This document shows positions 7,817-12,111 of a stretch of 12,111 bases of DNA, piece after piece. The first letter of the stretch is position 1; every line of letters starts with the position of its first letter. The notes beneath the pieces are model-generated. The model saw nothing but the letters and a program-made list of their open reading frames with translations. It did no database searches and was not told where the DNA came from. The stretch spans positions 1 to 12,111 of the forward strand of contig JALKBU010001361.1 of NCBI GenBank assembly GCA_023091735.1, written 5' to 3'. Source of the stretch: Trichomonas tenax. Lineage: Eukaryota > Parabasalia > Trichomonadida > Trichomonadidae. A program made the translations under genes and the position numbers.

Positions 7817-10800
7817 TCAATTTCCGAGGATGAAAGATGTGAGAAGTGATTTGTGTTTGTCTTGCCATTTCAGCATTGTTGCCTGTATTACATCTTCCTC
7901 AATGCCAATGAACTGCATGATGATAGGAGCCATCTTTTCCTGAGTGCGGGTATCTTGTGAAAAGAATTGCAACAATGTTGCGCGAAGATATTCAATTCGG
8001 AAAGTATCAATCTGGGGTTTCTTATTAGGATCATTTTCCTTATCTTCCTTTTCGTGTTTATGCAATTCATCGAATTCGATTTGTGCCGCGAGTTGATTTC
8101 GTTGCTGTTCAACAGCACGGAATTTCTTCTTCAAGTCTTGTAAATCCTTAGAAAGCTTTGCAATTTGTGTTTCGAGATCTTTGTTCTTTGATGCAACATT
8201 TCGTAATGACATATTTTCTTCGTTTGCCTTTAAGAAGCGCTCTTGCATTTGTGAAAATTCCTGATTTTGTTTGGCAATATCTGATTTAAGCCTTGCAATT
8301 TCTTTTGTCATTTCTTCATTGTTATGACGAATTTCATCGATTTGAGTTTGATTATTCTGAGACTTGAGATTGTTATTCTCATTTGTGAGCGATTCAATTT
8401 GTGACTTCAATTTTTCAATTTCTTCATTATTGATTTCTGGTGTTGTGGTTTCAGTTTGTAGTTGTTTCTCTTCAACTTCTTTGTTTGTTGTTTCATTTAC
8501 TTCAGATTGAGCCTTTGACATTGATTGAAGTTGAAGTCTGAGCTCTTCGAGTTCCTGTGTGAGTGATTGATTCTTTTCACGTGTTGCAGAAAGCTCTGTG
8601 TTGATTGTTTCTGATTCCGATTTGGCATTAGATAACTCTGTTTGTAATGATTCAATTTCGTTCATCAATCGATCAACATCATCGTTGTTATTAACCATTT
8701 GCTTGAGTTCTTTGTTCAATGTGTTAGCTTCTTCAAGTTTACGATTAAGTTCTTCAACTTCAGATTTGAGGATTTCACACTCGTGAATTGCACTTTCGGC
8801 ATCAGATTTAAGTTTTCTCATCTCTGATTCATTCTGACGTTTTTCACCATCTTGGGCATCATTTTGCGTTGCTAATTCTTCAACTTGTGATGTTAATTCT
8901 GCATTAGACTTCTCGAGAGCTGAAACTTGAGCCTTGAGTTCTTCATTGCGCTGTAACTCAAGCTCATAATCGCTCCTTTGAACCATTTCTTCCATCTGCT
9001 TTGTAAGGAATTCTTTATCTGACTCTGCTTTCTGTGATAATTCAGAGAGAGCTCTGATTTCTGATCTAAGGTGTTCATTTTCATCTCTGAGGGAATCAGC
9101 ATCTGTTTGTCCGATCTTTGGAAGTGCAGATGTTGATGTATTGAGTTCGAATCGAAGAGAACCAATTTCATCTTCGAGGCGCTGTATTTCATTGTTTTTC
9201 TCCTTAATGAGTTGTTCTAATTTGCTGACAGATGAAGAATTCTTCTCCTGCTTCAAGTTCTTGTTCTCCTCTCGAAGCTTGTCAAGTTCCTCATTGAGAG
9301 TTCCAAACTCGGCGTTCTCTTGTAATGCATGATCAAGATCAACCTTTAACTGTGAGATTTCATTCTGAAGCTTTGCGTTTTCTTTCTGAACTGCTTCGTT
9401 GTCTTCGATAGAATCAAGCGCTTCTTCGAGCTTTTCTATCTCAGAGTTCTTATATTCAAGTTCTTGCTTCAGTTTCTCAATCTGAGCCTGAAATTCTGGA
9501 GATATACTCTTTTCTTCTTCATTCTCCCATAAATTGTCTTTAGATTGATCAAGTTCAAGCTTGAGTGATTCGATTTCTTCATTAAGTCTCTGGATCTCCT
9601 TTTCATCAGATTTGGCTTTAGCAATTGAATCCTTTCTGAGCTGTTCGATTTGCTCCTTGAGCTCTTCTTTAGTTTCTTCATCATCCCAACCTTCTTCTTC
9701 CTCAGATTTGTTCTGGGACTTCAGTTTTTCGATTTCTTCGTTCAGCCTCTGGATTTCTGCTTCATCTGATTTTGATTTAGCAATAGAATCTTTTCTGAGT
9801 TGCTCAATTTGTTCTTTGAGTTCCTCCTTAGTTTCTTCATCATCCCATTCTTCCTCTTCTTCTTGTTTCTTTTCATTCTTTATCTTTTCGATTTCTGCAT
9901 TCAATCTTTGAATCTCTAAAGCTGAATCTATCTTTAGCTGTTCCAATTTGTGGCTAAGTTCTTCACTAGCAATCGCTTTCTCTTCAAGCTCTTCGATTTC
10001 GTTGTTGAATTCATCGATATCTTCGTGTAGAGATGAATTTTCTGATTTAAGCTTTTTAACATCATTCTTGAGTTTGGCATTTTGTGACTTGAGCTTTTCA
10101 ATTTCTTCGCTGTCATTGTCCAATGCTTCTTGTTCTTCAACAAGTGTTTCAAGCTCCTTCTTCAGATCATCGATTGTCTTTGATGATTCCTCTTGTTTCG
10201 TTGTTAAATCTTTGATTTCATTTTCTAATTGCGACTTCTCTTGTGAAAGATCAACAATCTGTTTCTTTAACTCTTCGATTTCTTGATCATTCTTCTGTTC
10301 ATTTTCAGCTTGCAATTCCTGGATTTTCTCGTTCAGCTTTGCGATTTCTTCGTCTTTAGATGAGAGATTATCTTTGAGTTCTTCGAGTTCAGTTTCCTTC
10401 TCTGTGAGCTCTTCGATGTCTGTTACAAGAATCTCAATTTGCTTCTTCTGTCTCTCAATTGTTGCATTCAATGCTTCAACATCCACTTGTGGAGCTGCTT
10501 GTTTAGTTGATTCATTTGCTGCTTCAAGTTTCTCTGTAAGTTCTTCAATATCAGTAACAAGAATTTCAATTTGCTTCTTCTGTCTCTCGATTGTTGCATT
10601 CAGTGATTCAATTTCTTCTGATTTGACTGGTTCTCCTCCTGCTTCTAATTTCTCTATCAGGGCCTTATTTGCTGCCTTGAGAGAATTGATCTCTGTCTCC
10701 ATTTGTTCAAGAACTTTGTTATCACCACCAAACTTGAGCTGATTCTCTGCATTTGAAAGCTTTGTTTGCATTGCATTAATTTCATCACGGAGAGCTTGGG

Positions 10801-12111
10801 TTTCAATTTCTACATCTTCTTGCATAGATTGTAATTGCATTGATAAATCTTCATTTTCAGATGTGAGTTTTTCGATTTGCCTCTTCATTCTTGCTTCAGC
10901 AACCTTTGCATTGTTTGCATCTTGAACTTGAGATCTGAGATCTTCGTTTTCGAATTCAAGCTCTGCAATTCTGTCTTCGAGTTCAGCTGTGTCTGTTTCT
11001 GGTGTGCTTTCCTTAAGTTGCTTTTCGAGCTTCTCATTCTTTGCCTTGAGAGTCTTGACGGCTGATGCAAGGTCCTTTATCTTCTTGTTGAGAGTCTGCT
11101 TTTCTGCTGTTAATGCTGAAATTTGGGCGTTGAGATCTGAATCGTCATCTCCCCATCCGCCTTCAGCAGATTCCTTCGACTTTAGAGTTTCGTTTTCTGA
11201 TTTAAGATTTTGTATTTCATTCTTAAGTGTTTCAATCTCCTTTTGTAATTCTTCCGAATTAGATTCATTACACCATCCTTCTTCGGTGGTGTTTTCTTTA
11301 GATTTCAGTGTTTCGTTCTCTCGCTTGAGTGTGTTGATTTCGTTCTTGAGTGTTTGAATCTCTTTCTTGAGTTCTTCGGATTCATCGTTTTCATCGCCCC
11401 ATTCGCCTTCTTTGAATTTGAGTTCTTCATTTTCAGCTTTGAGCGTCTCGTTTTCCTTCAGTAATTCATCGATCTTTTCATTATCTGACTTGAGTGACTC
11501 ATTTTCATTCTTCAATGCTGCAGTTTGAGTATTAAGATCAATGAGCTTCTTTTCGTTATCAAGAAGTTGTAATTTGAGATTGTCGACTTCACTGTTTGAT
11601 TTGCTGTTTGCGATTTGCTTGCTTAACTCATTGAGCGTATTGTTGAGATTTTGAACATGTTCCTGATGCTTCACTTTCATTGTTTCAATTTGTTTCTTAA
11701 GTTCCTCAACTTCGTCATTATCATCTCCCCATCCATCTTCTTTGAACTTGAGTTCTTCATTTTCAGCCTTTAATGCTTCGATTTCATTCTTAAGTGTTTC
11801 AATCTCCTTTTGTAATTCTTCCGAATTAGATTCATTACACCATCCTTCTTCGGTGGTGTTTTCTTTAGATTTCAGTGTTTCGTTCTCTCGCTTGAGTGTG
11901 TTGATTTCGTTCTTGAGTGTTTGAATCTCTTTCTTGAGTTCTTCGGATTCATCGTTTTCATCGCCCCATTCGCCTTCTTTGAATTTAAGTTCTTCATTTT
12001 TGGCCTTTAATGTTTCGATTTCATGTTTGAGAGTTTCAATTTCCTTTTGCAGTTCTTCATTATTTGATGTTTTATCTCCCCATCCTTCTTCAACTGTGTT
12101 TTCTTTAGATT
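7817..12111 (-). CDS. Giant coiled-coil golgin with C-terminal GRIP-like domain (5' end outside window)
   Basis: The frame is open from the TGA at 7817 to the right edge, giving 1430 codons with no stop. The ATG at 11680 is internal, because the repeats continue in frame beyond it. Nearly the whole protein is Glu/Lys/Leu-rich heptad coiled coil. The last 63 residues differ: DTFRIEYLRATLLQFFSQDT then about 40 more, matching the GRIP domain pattern, including the tyrosine of EYL (codon 7988-7990) that in GRIP golgins contacts Arl1-GTP. GRIP golgins are long tethers anchored to trans-Golgi membranes by their C-terminus, capturing vesicles with their length. Internal duplications are present at 9544-9861, 10400-10610 and 11214-11986. 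Ten of eleven tryptophans lie in short acidic linkers (GWGDD, EWGDE, GWDDEE) between coils. Database labels such as 'viral A-type inclusion protein' for such coils reflect composition, not origin. The golgin call rests on the GRIP match; the coiled coil itself is certain. Confidence 0.85.
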   Translation of the reverse strand, partial: SKENTVEEGWGDKTSNNEELQKEIETLKHEIETLKAKNEELKFKEGEWGDENDESEELKKEIQTLKNEINTLKRENETLKSKENTTEEGWCNESNSEELQKEIETLKNEIEALKAENEELKFKEDGWGDDNDEVEELKKQIETMKVKHQEHVQNLNNTLNELSKQIANSKSNSEVDNLKLQLLDNEKKLIDLNTQTAALKNENESLKSDNEKIDELLKENETLKAENEELKFKEGEWGDENDESEELKKEIQTLKNEINTLKRENETLKSKENTTEEGWCNESNSEELQKEIETLKNEIQNLKSENETLKSKESAEGGWGDDDSDLNAQISALTAEKQTLNKKIKDLASAVKTLKAKNEKLEKQLKESTPETDTAELEDRIAELEFENEDLRSQVQDANNAKVAEARMKRQIEKLTSENEDLSMQLQSMQEDVEIETQALRDEINAMQTKLSNAENQLKFGGDNKVLEQMETEINSLKAANKALIEKLEAGGEPVKSEEIESLNATIERQKKQIEILVTDIEELTEKLEAANESTKQAAPQVDVEALNATIERQKKQIEILVTDIEELTEKETELEELKDNLSSKDEEIAKLNEKIQELQAENEQKNDQEIEELKKQIVDLSQEKSQLENEIKDLTTKQEESSKTIDDLKKELETLVEEQEALDNDSEEIEKLKSQNAKLKNDVKKLKSENSSLHEDIDEFNNEIEELEEKAIASEELSHKLEQLKIDSALEIQRLNAEIEKIKNEKKQEEEEEWDDEETKEELKEQIEQLRKDSIAKSKSDEAEIQRLNEEIEKLKSQNKSEEEEGWDDEETKEELKEQIEQLRKDSIAKAKSDEKEIQRLNEEIESLKLELDQSKDNLWENEEEKSISPEFQAQIEKLKQELEYKNSEIEKLEEALDSIEDNEAVQKENAKLQNEISQLKVDLDHALQENAEFGTLNEELDKLREENKNLKQEKNSSSVSKLEQLIKEKNNEIQRLEDEIGSLRFELNTSTSALPKIGQTDADSLRDENEHLRSEIRALSELSQKAESDKEFLTKQMEEMVQRSDYELELQRNEELKAQVSALEKSNAELTSQVEELATQNDAQDGEKRQNESEMRKLKSDAESAIHECEILKSEVEELNRKLEEANTLNKELKQMVNNNDDVDRLMNEIESLQTELSNAKSESETINTELSATREKNQSLTQELEELRLQLQSMSKAQSEVNETTNKEVEEKQLQTETTTPEINNEEIEKLKSQIESLTNENNNLKSQNNQTQIDEIRHNNEEMTKEIARLKSDIAKQNQEFSQMQERFLKANEENMSLRNVASKNKDLETQIAKLSKDLQDLKKKFRAVEQQRNQLAAQIEFDELHKHEKEDKENDPNKKPQIDTFRIEYLRATLLQFFSQDTRTQEKMAPIIMQFIGIEEDVIQATMLKWQDKHKSLLTSFILGN
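7820..8008 (-). other. GRIP-like domain of the golgin
   Basis: The last 63 codons break from the coiled-coil pattern. They read as three helices: IEYLRATLLQFFSQ, MAPIIMQFIGIEEDVIQATM, then a basic and hydrophobic tail, KWQDKHKSLLTSFILGN. GRIP domains have the form YLKNVLLxFL...LLPVI...LLxFSxEE. Here EYLRATLLQFF, MAPIIMQFIGIEED fits with the conserved Tyr and the central hydrophobics kept, while the usual leucines are partly replaced by Ile, Met and Phe. Confidence 0.7.
9544..9861 (-). repeat. Two tandem 53-codon units in the golgin
   Basis: Two adjacent units of 159 bases (about 9703-9861, then 9544-9702 in reading direction). Each holds a Trp-acidic linker, then ETKEELKEQIEQLRKDSIAK and an EIQRLNEEIE coil. 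The 20-residue word is identical in both, whereas the DNA differs at many third codon positions. Confidence 0.85.
10400..10610 (-). repeat. 44-codon spaced duplication in the golgin
   Basis: Two copies, 10532-10610 and 10400-10478, offset by 132 bases (44 codons). Both encode the identical 25 residues that begin LNATIERQKKQ and end DIEELTEK. The DNA copies differ by several synonymous changes. Confidence 0.85.
11214..11419 (-). repeat. Perfect 206-bp direct repeat, copy 2 (C-terminal side)
   Basis: Identical base for base to 11781-11986, at an offset of 567 bases (189 codons, in frame). It encodes two acidic linkers with Trp (EWGDEN and GWCNES) and the coil between them. The match ends at 11420, where G differs from A at 11987. 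Confidence 0.9.
11781..11986 (-). repeat. Perfect 206-bp direct repeat, copy 1 (N-terminal side)
   Basis: Partner of 11214-11419. The flanking units at 11700-11780 and 12000-12111 are diverged versions of the same coil-plus-linker module, so this is part of a longer repeat array that continues past the right edge. Confidence 0.9.

Noticed and set aside
11678..11680. ATG at 11680 as the golgin start
   Set aside because: The frame stays open for 143 more codons to the window edge and contains copies of the same coil-plus-linker repeats, so the true start is beyond the window.
8598..11924. Many Ser/Phe-rich open frames on the plus strand opposite the golgin
   Set aside because: They are antisense shadows of a Glu/Lys-rich coiled coil (GAA and AAG read backwards as TTC and CTT), with no motifs and the same repeat periodicity.
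1..12111. Introns, tRNA/rRNA genes, CRISPR arrays, complete transposons
   Set aside because: I saw no trichomonad intron 3' motif (ACTAACACACAG type), no tRNA T-arm with a pairing stem, no regularly spaced repeats outside the golgin, and no transposase or terminal inverted repeats.
7817..12111. Viral origin of the coiled coil (such proteins are often labelled viral A-type inclusion protein)
   Set aside because: The label comes from shared heptad composition; the GRIP-like C-terminus points to a cellular Golgi protein.

Overview
The window looks like nuclear DNA from a trichomonad, most likely Trichomonas vaginalis or a close relative. It is AT-rich and eukaryotic. The genes show no introns. 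Start codons lie a few bases after an initiator of the type TCA(+1)YW, with A+1 18 nt upstream of the DnaJ ATG and 6 nt upstream of the dehydratase ATG. The DnaJ stop codon overlaps the trichomonad poly(A) tetranucleotide TAAA. The window also carries remnants of gene families that are greatly expanded in that genome (ankyrin repeats, Pmp-like surface proteins).

Layout, left to right. 226-1410 (-) is an intact class A DnaJ/Hsp40 co-chaperone. 1757-2029 (+) is a short, broken coding remnant that I cannot identify. 2115-3047 (-) is an intact single-domain Ser/Thr protein kinase, preceded by an unusual stop-free stretch without an ATG (3048-3383). 3384-4439 has no gene I can defend. 4440-5625 (-) is a nearly full-length threonine dehydratase broken by one frameshift and two in-frame stops, but with its start codon and initiator still present. 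5626-6182 holds an odd patch of higher GC with an open frame and a hairpin. 6183-7244 (-) is a decayed beta-helix (Pmp-like) surface-protein fragment. It abuts a decayed ankyrin-repeat fragment on the other strand (7272-7624, +). 7817 to the right edge (-) is the C-terminal 1430 residues of a giant coiled-coil protein ending in a GRIP-like domain, that is, a golgin of the trans-Golgi. Its 5' end lies outside the window.

The intact genes (chaperone, kinase, golgin) are unrelated housekeeping or signalling genes. They all lie on the minus strand as separate transcription units, with no operon logic. Between them sit four decayed gene pieces.

The most interesting feature is the golgin. Its coiled coil is interrupted at intervals by short acidic linkers, each with a single tryptophan (forms such as EGWGDD, EWGDEN, GWDDEE). 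Ten of the eleven tryptophans visible are in such linkers. It also contains a perfect 206-bp direct repeat and two older duplications kept at protein level while the DNA drifted synonymously.
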